Positions 31,618-40,011 of a stretch of DNA of 47,971 nucleotides are shown piece by piece (positions within the stretch are counted from its first letter, which is position 1; each line of letters begins with the position of its first letter). The position numbers and the translations under genes are program-made. The DNA comes from Albimonas sp036154955 (GTDB taxonomy: Bacteria > Pseudomonadota > Alphaproteobacteria > Rhodobacterales > Rhodobacteraceae), in contig JAYZWL010000157.1 in the NCBI GenBank assembly GCA_036154955.1, forward strand, positions 1 through 47,971, in the 5' to 3' direction. The notes beneath the pieces were generated by a model. The model did not search any database. It had not been told where the DNA came from and saw only the letters and a program-made list of their open reading frames with translations.

Positions 31618-32472
31618 ATGTCCCGCATCGTTTACGTGAACGGCGAGTATCTTCCCGAGGAAGAGGCGAAGATCTCGATCTTCGACCGCGGCTTCCTGAT
31701 GGCCGACGCGGTCTACGAGGTGGCCTCGGTGCTCGACGGCAAGCTTCTGGACTATGCCGGCCACGAGGCGCGGCTCGCCCGCTCGCTGGGCGAACTCGAC
31801 ATCCCCATGCCGGCCGCGCCCGAGGAGATCCTTGAGATCCACCGCCAGCTGGTGACCCGCAACGGGGTCGAGGAGGGCGCGGTCTACATGCAGGTGACCC
31901 GCGGCGCCGCGGATCGCGACTTCGCCTGGGGCAAGGACATGACGCCGTCGCTGGTGCTGTTCACCCAGGCCAAGGCCATCGTGGCGAGCCCGCTGGCGGA
32001 GCGGGGGTCGAAGGTCATCTCGCTCGACGACCTGCGCTGGCATCGCCGGGACATCAAGACCACGCAGCTGCTTTACGCCTCGATGGCCAAGATGCAGGCC
32101 AAGGCGGCGGGGGCGGACGACGCCTGGCTGGTGGAGGACGGCAAGGTCACCGAGGGCACCTCGAACAACGCCTGGATCGTGACCAAGTCGGGCGTGCTGG
32201 TGACGCGGCAGCTGTCCAACGACCTGCTGGCCGGGATCACCCGCGCCTCGCTGATGCGCTATGCGGGCGAGGCGCAGATCCAGGTGGAGGAGCGCGCCTT
32301 CACCATCGAGGAGGCCAAGGGCGCGGCGGAGGCCTTCGTGACCTCGGCCTCCGCCTTCGTGATGCCGGTGGTGGAGATCGACGGCGTGACGCTCGGCGAC
32401 GGGGCGCCGGGGCCGGTCGCCAGGCGACTTCGCGAGATCTACGTGGAAGAGAGTCGGCGCACCGCCATCTGA
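31618..32472 (+). CDS. dat: D-amino-acid transaminase (class IV, PLP)
   Basis: 284 residues, fold-type IV aminotransferase. The PLP lysine is Lys147 in LRWHRRDIKTTQLL, Glu179 in VTEGTSNNAWIV contacts the pyridine nitrogen, and the opening IVYVNGEYLPEEEAKISIFDRGFLMADAVYEVASV is that of D-alanine aminotransferases. AGITRASLMRYAGE, then EEAKGAAEAFVTSASAFVMPVVEIDG and GPVARRLREIYVEE complete the family. It interconverts D-amino acids and keto acids, for example moving the amino group of D-Ala or D-Glu to 2-oxoglutarate or pyruvate. GAAGGAGAA precedes the ATG at 31618 at good spacing. The operon context with dgcN and dgcA suggests that it feeds D-glutamate into, or handles other D-amino acids alongside, the acetylation route. 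Confidence 0.9.
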   Translation: MSRIVYVNGEYLPEEEAKISIFDRGFLMADAVYEVASVLDGKLLDYAGHEARLARSLGELDIPMPAAPEEILEIHRQLVTRNGVEEGAVYMQVTRGAADRDFAWGKDMTPSLVLFTQAKAIVASPLAERGSKVISLDDLRWHRRDIKTTQLLYASMAKMQAKAAGADDAWLVEDGKVTEGTSNNAWIVTKSGVLVTRQLSNDLLAGITRASLMRYAGEAQIQVEERAFTIEEAKGAAEAFVTSASAFVMPVVEIDGVTLGDGAPGPVARRLREIYVEESRRTAI

Positions 32473-33727
32473 GCCGGTCTTTCCGTGGCGCGCGCGGGGC
32501 CTGCCGGCGCAGGCGCCGCGCGACGACCCGCGCGCCGCTGGCCCCCGGGCGCCCGCGCGGCGTTTCGACCCGGGCGAGGGTGGGGCGGAGGCGAGCGGTG
32601 GCGGCGCGCCGCCCGGGAGACGTCGATGGGTCGCGGGGACCGCGGTGGCGGAGCCGTGGGCTGACGTCGTGCGGCGGCGGCCCTTGCCGAGCCGTCGAAC
32701 GTCCCGCGCGCTTCAGGTCGCGCCGGCGATCCGGTGGGGGCTGCCGGCCGGCGCATCGCGACGTTCCGCAGTCCCCGGCCCCGACCCCGACCCCGGCGGC
32801 AGACATGCCTGCAGGCCGGCGGCGACGCCGGATCGCCGCGACTCACGTGGCCGGAGCCGCCGCGTTTCGGCGCCGTCGTCGGGTTCGGGAACGGGCGCCG
32901 CCGACTGTGGCCATCGCCTGTTGCGGTCCCCGGATGCCGGCGTCTGCGTTCGCCGGGCGGTCGGCGACGGTTCGACCGGCCGGGCGAAGGTCGCCGCCGC
33001 CTGCGGGGCGGGACCAGGAACGGGAGGCCCATGCCGGCGCATGGTCGCAGCGACCTCCGCCCTGCGGCTGCGCCGATGCGCCTTCGCGAACCGGGCGGCC
33101 GTCGACGGGCGAGCCCTGCGCCCCGCGCGGTCCCAGCGCAGGCCGTCGGACCAGAGCTCTGCGCCGCGCGCCGCGCAGCCGGGGCGAGCCTTTCCTCGAC
33201 CGGATCATGCGTCTGCCTGGCCTCGCCGCTCGGCATGTTCGCGAGCCGGAGAGCGATGCCGCCGGACATGAACGCGTCTGGAACGCAAGCGTGTGAGGCG
33301 GCTCGCCCGTCCCTCACCTGGTTCTCCCGCGCGCCGCCAATGAGCCGGCGTCGAGCGCCTGTCGTCCGGATACGGGTCCGGCGGGTGGTTCGGGCGGCAT
33401 GCGGAGCCGAACCGCCGCGCCCCGGCGGTCGTCGAGCCGGTTGCGCGCCGATTGGCCGCCGGCACGCCCAGACCGCCAGCACGCCCTAGCCGCCAGCACG
33501 CCCTGACCACAGGCAGCCCCGAACCTGACGCTCCAAAGCGAGCGCGACGTCGACTTCCACCGCGTCGACTTCCGCGGCTTCGTCGTCCGACCCGCAGTCG
33601 TCCGTCCCGCGTCGTCCGCCCGGGCGGCGCCCTGTCGCCCGCGCCACACGCGCCCCGGTCCCCGGCCGCGCGGGCGCTTCGGCGCCATCGGCGGGCGGGC
33701 GGTCGCGCGGCCTCGCGGCGGCGGGGA
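32473..33727. other. 1.25-kb gene-poor stretch between convergent genes
   Basis: No open frame here, on either strand, gives a recognisable protein. Translations are Arg/Pro/Ala-rich and lack secondary-structure regularity. Its third-position bias does not look like that of its neighbours. It lies between the 3' end of the D-amino-acid transaminase gene and the 3' end of the diguanylate cyclase gene, so no promoter is required. A 17-bp tandem repeat occurs near 33456-33506. Possibilities are decayed genes, a structured RNA or neutral spacer; I see nothing decisive. Confidence 0.45.
33456..33506 (+). repeat. 17-bp tandem repeat, three copies
   Basis: Three consecutive 17-base units of the form CCGCC(A/G)GCACGCCC followed by AGA, TAG or TGA. 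Unit 1 differs from the others at two to three bases, and a fourth, decayed unit may follow (33507-33523). It lies in the gene-poor stretch. Confidence 0.7.
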
Positions 33728-34837
33728 TCAGGTCGCGGTGACCACCCGGTTGCGCCCGGTCTCCTTGGCCCGGTAGAGGGCCGCGTCGCAGCGGGCGATC
33801 AATTGCGCCGCCGTCTCGCCCTCCCGATGTTCGGCCACGCCGAAGGAGGCGGTGACCGATCCGAGCCGCGCCTTGGTGTCCGAGACCACGAAGTTGCGCG
33901 CGGCGAGGCCCTGGCGGATCCGCTCCGCCACATGGCGGGCGCCCAGGATCTCGGTCGTCGGCAGGATCACGGCGAACTCCTCGCCCCCGTAGCGGGCCGG
34001 CGTGTCCTTGCCCTGAACGTTCTGGCGGATCAGCCGGGCGTATTGCTTGAGCACCGAATCCCCGACGGAATGCCCGAACTGGTCATTGATCCGCTTGAAG
34101 CGGTCGACGTCGGTCATCACCAGCGAAAACGCGCCCTTGGCCTTGCGGGCGTCGATCTCCATCTCCAGCATCAGGTCGAAGCGGCGGCGGTTGGCGAGGC
34201 CGGTCAGGTGATCGGCGAAGGCGCTTTCGCGCAGCTCGCGCAGCTCGTCATGCAACATGCCGATCTGGGCGCGGGCGGAGGACAGCTCGCCGGCGAAGAA
34301 CTCGTTCTGCTCCGCATAGGCTTCGGTGACCTCCAGAAGCTCCCGGATGGTCTGGCGGGCGGTGGAAGCGCGGGTGAGGATCGACATCCCGTCCCGCGCC
34401 TTGGCCAGGGTGTCGCGGAACTGGCCGTCATCCTGCGACTTCCGCGCGAGCGAGTCGCTCAGCGCCCCGATCTCCCGTTCCGCCCGCGCGCTCAGCTCCA
34501 TGTAGCGGCCGGCCTTGTCGCCGAAGGCCAGATGCTCCTCATAGAGCCGGTCGACGGCGTTGAGGCTCGCGCCCTCGCCGTCGGGAAGCAGCATGTCCAC
34601 CGCCTCCGACAATTCGGGATCGGCGCCTTCCAGATAGACGTAGAACAGCTCGAACACGCGGGGATCGGGCGGGATGCCCCGACGCGACGCCTCTTCCAGC
34701 GCGCGGTAGGCGCGCGCCGTCACCTCATCGAACTGCTCGCGCCGCGTGTCTTCGGCCTTGATGGTTTCCACCGGTTCCGGACCCCCGTCAGCTTGCGGCG
34801 CCGCCGGCCGCGACCGGAAAGCGCCGTGGGGGACCAT
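33728..34837 (-). CDS. Diguanylate cyclase with coiled N-terminus (GGEEF)
   Basis: About 369 residues. The C-terminal GGDEF domain starts at DHLTGLANRRRFDLML (209-224), with MTDVDRFKRINDQFGHSVGDSVLKQYARLI and the active-site loop RYGGEEFAVILP (GGEEF at 284-288). It should make cyclic di-GMP from two GTP. The inhibitory I-site R-x-x-D, normally five residues before GGEEF, reads QGKD (275-278), so product inhibition through this site is probably absent. The N-terminal 200 residues are helical with heptad-like stretches (ARAEREIGALSDSLARKSQDD..., ELLEVTEAYAEQNEFFAGELSSARAQIGMLHDELRELRES) and no membrane segment, so it is a soluble sensor or dimer module of unknown signal. The start is uncertain: ATG at 34837 is used; a TTG at 34846 and a GTG further in are alternatives. 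Confidence 0.88.
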   Translation of the reverse strand: MVPHGAFRSRPAAPQADGGPEPVETIKAEDTRREQFDEVTARAYRALEEASRRGIPPDPRVFELFYVYLEGADPELSEAVDMLLPDGEGASLNAVDRLYEEHLAFGDKAGRYMELSARAEREIGALSDSLARKSQDDGQFRDTLAKARDGMSILTRASTARQTIRELLEVTEAYAEQNEFFAGELSSARAQIGMLHDELRELRESAFADHLTGLANRRRFDLMLEMEIDARKAKGAFSLVMTDVDRFKRINDQFGHSVGDSVLKQYARLIRQNVQGKDTPARYGGEEFAVILPTTEILGARHVAERIRQGLAARNFVVSDTKARLGSVTASFGVAEHREGETAAQLIARCDAALYRAKETGRNRVVTAT

Positions 34838-34922
34838 GGGGGGCAAACCGTTTGAAAATGCCTAACCGGGCGCGGACCGGCGTGGCGATCCGGAAGGCGA
34901 TCCGGGGGGGAGCCGGACGCGA

Positions 34923-34953
34923 AACGCCCCGCCGGGGATCCCGGCGGGGCGTT
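34923..34953 (-). terminator. Strong hairpin terminator after sat-cysC
   Basis: A perfect 14-base stem (AACGCCCCGCCGGG / CCCGGCGGGGCGTT) with a 3-base loop GAT. On the minus strand it follows the sat-cysC stop by about 30 bases and is followed by TTTCGC. The T run is short, as is common in GC-rich genomes. Confidence 0.75.
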
Positions 34954-34982
34954 GTCGTTCGCGCGGAGCGGCGTCGGCGGCG

Positions 34983-36686
34983 TCAGCCGATCAGGCCGAG
35001 CTGCTCCAGCTTGAGGATCACCTGCTGGGCGCAGTTGTCGACCTCCTGGCCCTCGGTGTCCACGCGAAGCTCGGGCTTCTCGGGCGCCTCATAGGGGTCG
35101 GAGATGCCGGTGAACTCCTTGATCTTGCCTTCGCGGGCCAGCTTGTAGAGGCCCTTGCGGTCGCGCTTCTCGCATTCCTCCAGCGAGGTCGCGACATGGC
35201 ATTCCACGAAGGCGCCGTAGGCTTCGACCATCTCGCGCACCGCGCGGCGGGTGGCCGTGTAGGGCGCGATCGGCGCGCAGATGGCGATGCCGCCGTTCTT
35301 GGTGATCTCGGACGCGACGTAGCCGATGCGCTTGATGTTGATGTCGCGGTGCTCCTTGGAGAAGCCGAGCTCCGAGGACAGATGCTTGCGCACCACGTCG
35401 CCGTCGAGCAGCGTCACCGGGCGGCCGCCCAGCTCCATCAGCTTCACCATCAGCGCGTTGGCGATGGTCGACTTGCCCGAGCCCGACAGGCCGGTGAAGA
35501 ACACCGTGAAGCCCTGCGACGAGCGCGGCGGCTTGGTGCGGCGCAGCTCCTTCACCACCTCGGGGAAGGAGAACCACTCGGGAATGTCGAGGCCTTCCTG
35601 GAGACGGCGGCGCAGCTCGGTGCCCGAGATGTTGAGGACGGTCACGCCCTCCTCGATCTCGTCGGCCGGCTCGTACTGGGCGCGCTCCTGCACGTAGACC
35701 ATGTGCTTGAAGTCGACCATGGTCACGCCGATCTCGGCCTCGTGCTCGCGGAACAGGTCCTGCGCGTCATAGGGGCCGTAGAAGTCCTCGCCCGCCGAGT
35801 TCTTGCCCGGGCCGGCGTGGTCGCGGCCGACGATGAAATGGGTGACGCCGTGGTTCTTGCGGATCAGGCCGTGCCACACCGCCTCGCGCGGGCCGGCCAT
35901 GCGCATGGCCAGCGGCAGCAGCGACAGCGCGGTGGTGGAGGACGGATACTTGTCCAGCACCGCCTCGTAGCAGCGGACGCGGGTGAAGTGGTCGACGTCG
36001 CCCGGCTTGGTCATGCCGACGACCGGGTGGATCAGCAGGTTGGCCTGGGCTTCCTTCGCGGCGCGGAAGGTCAGTTCCTGATGCGCGCGGTGCAGCGGGT
36101 TGCGGGTCTGGAAGGCCACGACCTTGCGCCAGCCCATCTTGCGGAAGAAGGCGCGCAGCTCGTTGGGCGTGTCGCGGCGGGAGCGGTAGTCGTAGTGCAC
36201 CGGCTGCTGGATGCCGGTGATCGGGCCGCCCAGATAGACGGGGCCGGCGACGTTGTGCAGATAGTTCACCGCCGGGTGGGCGAGGTCGTCGGCGCCGAAG
36301 ACCTTCTCGGCCTCCTTCGCCTTGTTCGGAACCCACTTGTCGGTGATCGACAGGATGGCGAGGATCACGCCCTCGGGATCGCGCAGGGCGATGTCCTGGC
36401 CGGGGGCGATGCTGTCGGCGAATTTCTGGCTGACGTCGAGCGTGATCGGGATCGGCCACAGCGCGCCGTCGGCGGTGCGCATGTTCTCCACCACGCCGTC
36501 GTAGTCGGCTTCGGTCAGGAAGCCCTTGAGCGGGTTGAAGCCGCCGTTCATCAGAAGTTCGAGGTCGCAGACCTGCCGCTCGGTGAGGTCCCAGGACGGC
36601 AGCTCCGCCGCTTCGACCTTGAGTTTCGCCGCGCTGTCGTAGGAGACGTAGAGCTCGGGGATCGGCGTGGTGTTGGGTGCGGTCAT
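34983..36686 (-). CDS. sat: Bifunctional ATP sulfurylase / APS kinase
   Basis: 567 residues, two full domains. Residues 1 to ~385 are ATP sulfurylase of the Sat type: QTRNPLHRAH (193-202, the H-x-x-H nucleotide motif), GRDHAGPGKN (287-296), and MNGGFNPLKGFLTEADYDGVV near the start. Residues ~390-567 are APS kinase: P-loop GLSGSGKST (399-407), LLDGDVVRKHLSSELGFSKEHRDINIKRIGYVASEI, ICAPIAPYTATRRAVREM, and the FTGISDPYEAPEKPELRVDTE stretch with the family's D-P-Y-E. It turns sulfate and ATP to APS, then PAPS. The order sulfurylase-kinase is the known Rhodobacterales arrangement. The ATG at 36686 gives the conserved MTAPNTTPIPELYVSYDSA; a GTG seven codons upstream is possible. A perfect hairpin terminator follows. 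Confidence 0.95.
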   Translation of the reverse strand: MTAPNTTPIPELYVSYDSAAKLKVEAAELPSWDLTERQVCDLELLMNGGFNPLKGFLTEADYDGVVENMRTADGALWPIPITLDVSQKFADSIAPGQDIALRDPEGVILAILSITDKWVPNKAKEAEKVFGADDLAHPAVNYLHNVAGPVYLGGPITGIQQPVHYDYRSRRDTPNELRAFFRKMGWRKVVAFQTRNPLHRAHQELTFRAAKEAQANLLIHPVVGMTKPGDVDHFTRVRCYEAVLDKYPSSTTALSLLPLAMRMAGPREAVWHGLIRKNHGVTHFIVGRDHAGPGKNSAGEDFYGPYDAQDLFREHEAEIGVTMVDFKHMVYVQERAQYEPADEIEEGVTVLNISGTELRRRLQEGLDIPEWFSFPEVVKELRRTKPPRSSQGFTVFFTGLSGSGKSTIANALMVKLMELGGRPVTLLDGDVVRKHLSSELGFSKEHRDINIKRIGYVASEITKNGGIAICAPIAPYTATRRAVREMVEAYGAFVECHVATSLEECEKRDRKGLYKLAREGKIKEFTGISDPYEAPEKPELRVDTEGQEVDNCAQQVILKLEQLGLIG

Positions 36687-37029
36687 CTTCGGGATCTCGC
36701 TTGGCACGCATGGCAGGGCGCGGCGCGGCGGCCCCGGGAGGAGGGCGCGCAGCCGACATCGCCGGCCTTCTGGCCCGGCCGCGGCGGAAAGGCAACCATG
36801 GGGAAGGATAATTGGTGCGCCGCGACAAAAGGCCGGGCGGCCGGGGCGGCGTTTCGGCGGGGGGATGATCGGGGCGTGAACCGGGCGCTCGGCGGGCGTT
36901 CAGGCGATCGGGCCCCGCGCGCGGCGCGACGGGCGCGGGACGGTCGATGCGCCGCGACGCCCGCCGCTTTCCTCGCCCCGGCCCGCCGCCTATCGTCGGC
37001 CCCCGCCTTCCCGTGACGGAGCCTCGCCC
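36687..37029. other. Divergent gap between sat-cysC and the GT2 gene
   Basis: 343 bases. A small AT-richer patch at about 36795-36835 (around GGAAGGATAATTGG) is the likeliest promoter zone for sat-cysC, but no clear -35/-10 pair was found. I do not recognise a SAM or SAH riboswitch. The remainder is GC-rich with no gene. Confidence 0.4.
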
Positions 37030-37824
37030 GTGTCCGCCCCTCCCGACGCCCCTCTCTCCGCGCCCCTGTCCGTGTTCGTGATCGCGCGGAACGAGGCCGC
37101 GCGCCTGCCGCGGACGCTCGCGGCGCTCGACGGGCTGGCCGACCAGATCGTGCTGGTGGACTCGGGTTCGACCGACGGCACCCAGGACATCGCCCGCGCG
37201 GCGGGCGCGGAGGTGCATCACCGGGACTGGACCGGCTACGGCGCCCAGAAGCGATACGCCGAGGACCTGTGCCGTCACGCCTGGCGGCTGAACCTCGACG
37301 CGGACGAGATCGTCACCCCTGCGCTGGCCGCCGAGATCCGGGCGCTGCTGGCCACGGATCCCGACCCGGCCGCCTATCGGGTGCGGATCCTCAACCTCTA
37401 TCCCGGCCGCGACCGGCCCCGGCCGCTGGCCAACGATTACGACGTGGTGCGGCTCTACCATCGCGACGCCGGGCGCTATCGCGACCATCCCCTGTTCGAC
37501 CGGGTGGAGACGACGGGGCCGGTCCGGCGGCTGCGCGCGCCGATCCACCATATTCCGTTTCTCGACTGGGCTGGGCTGGTGGCCAAGGAGAACGCCTATT
37601 CCTCCTACCAGGCCGAGGCCGCCAAGCCCCGCGCGCTGTGGAAGCTGCGCGCCCGGCTGCTGGTGGAGTTCCCCTTCGTGTTCCTCAAGGGCTACGTCGC
37701 CCGCGGTCACATGCTGGGGGGCTGGGACGGGCTGGTCTTCGCCACCGTCATCGCCTTCGCCCGCTGGCTGCGCATCGCCAAGATGATCGAGGCCGCGAAG
37801 GCGCGGGGCCGCGAAGACGAATAG
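37030..37824 (+). CDS. Family 2 glycosyltransferase (WaaE/KdtX-like)
   Basis: 264 residues, GTG start. GT-A fold: LSVFVIARNEAARLPRTLAALDGLADQIVLVDSGSTDGTQDIARAAGAEVHHRDWTGYGAQKRYAEDLCRHAWRLNLDADEIVTP (~13-96), with the nucleotide-sugar contact D-S-G-S-T-D-G-T and the D-x-D-type LDADE. The Y-G-x-Q-K-R-Y-A stretch and the late FPFVFLKGYVARGHMLGGWDGL (~216-238) are typical of the lipopolysaccharide-core beta-1,4-glucosyltransferase-like group. The likely substrate is lipid A-core or another glycolipid, but the acceptor is not proven. No other LPS gene lies nearby. A 12-bp tandem duplication follows its stop. Confidence 0.86.
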   Translation: MSAPPDAPLSAPLSVFVIARNEAARLPRTLAALDGLADQIVLVDSGSTDGTQDIARAAGAEVHHRDWTGYGAQKRYAEDLCRHAWRLNLDADEIVTPALAAEIRALLATDPDPAAYRVRILNLYPGRDRPRPLANDYDVVRLYHRDAGRYRDHPLFDRVETTGPVRRLRAPIHHIPFLDWAGLVAKENAYSSYQAEAAKPRALWKLRARLLVEFPFVFLKGYVARGHMLGGWDGLVFATVIAFARWLRIAKMIEAAKARGREDE

Positions 37825-37828
37825 GTCG

Positions 37829-37852
37829 GCGCCGGTTTCAGCGCCGGTTTCA
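37829..37852 (+). repeat. 12-bp perfect tandem duplication between convergent stops
   Basis: GCGCCGGTTTCA occurs twice in direct succession, 4 bases after the glycosyltransferase stop. Its second copy ends with the TCA that is the stop of the minus-strand small membrane protein. Two TCA are thus in play, so slippage here could lengthen or shorten that protein's end. Confidence 0.7.
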
Positions 37853-38077
37853 GCGTCGGGCGACCGCGACCGCGAGGATCGCCGCCAGCCCGGTCACGAA
37901 CCCCGCCGCGGCGGCCAGGATCCAGCCGTCCAGCCACAGGCAGGCCGCGATCATCGCCGCGAAGCCGGCCGAGGTCACCAGCCCCTGGTTCAGCGCCGTC
38001 AGCCCGATCAGCTCCGAGGTCCGGTGGGTCACCGCGAAGAAGCAGCCGATGGCGAAGCCGGTCAGTAGGGCGGACAT
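37850..38077 (-). CDS. Small two- to three-helix membrane protein
   Basis: 75 residues: MSALLTGFAIGCFFAVTHR, ALNQGLVTSAGFAAMIAACLWL and WILAAAAGFVTGLAAILAVAVARR, predicted as two or three hydrophobic helices with an Arg-rich end. It has no catalytic residues and no family I recognise. The ATG at 38077 starts at the first hydrophobic helix; an in-frame ATG 23 codons upstream would add a Pro/Ser-rich piece unlikely to be translated. Alone between a glycosyltransferase and a divergent ABC transporter operon. It could be a cation-transport accessory or small structural protein; not assignable. Confidence 0.55.
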   Translation of the reverse strand: MSALLTGFAIGCFFAVTHRTSELIGLTALNQGLVTSAGFAAMIAACLWLDGWILAAAAGFVTGLAAILAVAVARR

Positions 38078-38400
38078 GGGGCGGGGCGGCTCCGGCGGAT
38101 TTGAACGGGAGGACAGGCGGGCGGGCAGGGCGGGTGTTACGCCCATCGACGCCCGGTTGCCAAGGGTCGGGGCGCAGGCGGGCGCGGCCGTCCCGGAGCG
38201 CCCGCCCGCAACTTGCTCACATCGCTGCGTAAAACACTTGCTTCATCTCACGTTCGCGTGAGGCGCCGCCTGCCGTCGCGGCGCCGGATTCCACGCCTTG
38301 TCGCGCGCCCGCGCTTGCGTCTACCGTCGGTCGGTCCGCGCAGGTCAACCGCGCGGGCCCAACATGACCGGCCAGACAAATGACCGACAGGAGAGGTTCC
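38078..38400. other. Divergent gap before the peptide-transporter operon
   Basis: 323 bases. An AT-richer island at about 38211-38250 marks the probable promoter zone of the binding-protein gene, though I could not fix boxes. A 6-base-stem hairpin CTCACG-TTCG-CGTGAG (38247-38262) would lie in the leader. A good ribosome site (AGGAGAGG) precedes the gene. Confidence 0.4.
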
Positions 38401-39966
38401 ATGACCAAGTTCGCACGCTGGGGCGTATCGCTCGCGGTGCTCGCGCTCGTCGCGGCCCCGGCCTCGGCCCAGACCTTCCGGTGGACCAGCCAGGGCGACG
38501 CCCTGACCATGGATCCGCACTCGCAGAACGAAGGCCCGACCATCGCGATGACGGGCCAGATCTACGAAAGCCTCGTCACCCGCGACGCCAAGCTGGAGCT
38601 TCAGCCCGAGCTCGCCACCGCCTGGGAGCCGGTCGAGGGCGGCTGGAAATTCACCCTGCGCGAAGGCGTGAAGTTCCATGGCGGCGAGGATTTCGACGCC
38701 GAGGACGTGAAGTTCTCCTTCGAGCGCGCGCTCGCGCCGTCCTCGGACTGGAAGGAGCAGGTCAAGGGCGTCACCTCGGTCGAGATCGTCGACCCGATGA
38801 CCGTGATCCTGCACACCGACGGGCCGAACCCGATCCTGCCCAACCAGCTCACCTCGGTCTACATCATGGACAAGGGCTGGTCCGAGGCGAACGACGTGGC
38901 CGTCCCCCAGGACTTCGCCGCCAAGCAGGAGACCTACGCGGTCCGCAACGCCAACGGCACCGGGCCGTTCATCCTCGCCTCCCGCGCGCCGGACGAACTG
39001 ACCGAGATGACCCGCAACGAGGCGTGGTGGGGCTGGTCTGAGTTCCCCTCCAACATCCAGAAGATCGAGTATCGCCCGATCTCCAACGCCGCGACCCGCG
39101 TGGCGGCGCTGCTCTCGGGCGAGGTCGACTTCGTGCTCGACCCGCCGCTGCAGGACCTGGAGCGGATCAAGGCCGCCTCGGGTCTGAAGGTGGAGACGGT
39201 CTCCCAGATCCGCTCGATCTTCCTGGGCATGAACGTCGGCGCCGATGAGCTCGCCTCCTCCGACGTGAAGGGCAAGAACCCCTTCGCCGACGTGAAGGTG
39301 CGCGAGGCGATGAACCTCGCCGTCGACAAGAAGGCCATCCAGCGCGTGGTGATGGAGGGGCTGAGCTTCCCCACCGGCATGATCACGCCTCCGGGCGTGC
39401 TCGGCAACACGCCGGACAACGACAAGCCCTATCCGTTCGACCTCGAAAAGGCCAAGGCCCTGCTGGCCGAAGCCGGCTATCCGGACGGGTTCTCGGTGCA
39501 GCTCGACTGCCCCAACAACCGCTACAACAACGACGAGAAGATCTGTCAGGCGGTGGTGGGCATGCTGGCCAAGGCCGGCGTGAAGGTGAAGCTGGACGCC
39601 ATCCCCAAGGCCCAGCACTTCCCCAAGATCCAGAACCGGCAGTCGGACTTCTACATGCTGGGCTGGGGCGTGCCGACGCTCGACAGCCACTACGTGTTCT
39701 CCTACCTCGTCGCCGGCGACGGGTCGTGGAACGCCACCGGCTATTCGAACGAGCGGGTGAACGAGATCACCAAGTCCATCGAGACCGAGACCGACATCCC
39801 CAAGCGCACCGCCGAGATCATGGAGGCGTGGGAGATCATCAAGGCGGAGATGCCCTACATCCCCCTGCATCACCAGGTCATCGCCTGGGGCATGTCCGAC
39901 AAGGTCGACGCGCCCATCGGGGCGGACGACGCGCTGCGTCCCCGCTTCGTGGTGATGAAGGAGTGA
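38401..39966 (+). CDS. Periplasmic peptide/nickel-class substrate-binding protein (SBP family 5)
   Basis: 521 residues. A classical signal peptide (MTKFARWGVSLAVLALVAAPASA, cleavage after Ala23) is followed by the family-5 pattern: FRWTSQGDALTMDPHSQNEGPT, IYESLVTRDAKLELQPELATAWEP, WKFTLREGVKFHGGEDFDAEDVKFSFERAL (~84-115, the DppA/OppA signature), NGTGPF, VREAMNLAVDKKAIQRVVMEG and YPFDLEKAKALLAEAGYPDGF. It captures oligopeptides, dipeptides, opines or metal-chelates in the periplasm; the ligand cannot be read from sequence. AGGAGAGG precedes the ATG at 38401. First gene of an operon with two permeases and a fused ATPase. A strong hairpin follows its stop. Confidence 0.93.
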   Translation: MTKFARWGVSLAVLALVAAPASAQTFRWTSQGDALTMDPHSQNEGPTIAMTGQIYESLVTRDAKLELQPELATAWEPVEGGWKFTLREGVKFHGGEDFDAEDVKFSFERALAPSSDWKEQVKGVTSVEIVDPMTVILHTDGPNPILPNQLTSVYIMDKGWSEANDVAVPQDFAAKQETYAVRNANGTGPFILASRAPDELTEMTRNEAWWGWSEFPSNIQKIEYRPISNAATRVAALLSGEVDFVLDPPLQDLERIKAASGLKVETVSQIRSIFLGMNVGADELASSDVKGKNPFADVKVREAMNLAVDKKAIQRVVMEGLSFPTGMITPPGVLGNTPDNDKPYPFDLEKAKALLAEAGYPDGFSVQLDCPNNRYNNDEKICQAVVGMLAKAGVKVKLDAIPKAQHFPKIQNRQSDFYMLGWGVPTLDSHYVFSYLVAGDGSWNATGYSNERVNEITKSIETETDIPKRTAEIMEAWEIIKAEMPYIPLHHQVIAWGMSDKVDAPIGADDALRPRFVVMKE

Positions 39967-39986
39967 CGCGCGCCTGACGCGAACCA

Positions 39987-40011
39987 GCCCCGCGCCCGCC
40001 CGGCGCGGGGC
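39987..40011 (+). terminator. Stem-loop after the binding-protein gene (partial terminator)
   Basis: A perfect 10-base stem (GCCCCGCGCC / GGCGCGGGGC) with a 5-base loop, 20 bases after the stop and in the 223-base gap before the first permease. No T run follows, so it probably stabilises the upstream mRNA or reduces read-through rather than ending transcription fully. Confidence 0.6.

Noticed and set aside
32439..33482. Possible minus-strand gene of 347 codons in the gene-poor stretch
   Set aside because: The translation is almost only Arg, Pro, Ala and Gly, has no hydrophobic core pattern and overlaps the end of the D-amino-acid transaminase gene.
33456..33506. CRISPR array
   Set aside because: The 17-bp units are directly adjacent without spacers and only three copies exist.
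33452..34855. 467-codon plus-strand frame over the diguanylate cyclase gene
   Set aside because: Antisense to the GGDEF gene; the translation is a mirror-type Gly/Val/His-rich pattern.
36687..37029. SAM or SAH riboswitch before sat-cysC
   Set aside because: No matching conserved core or pseudoknot pattern could be recognised.
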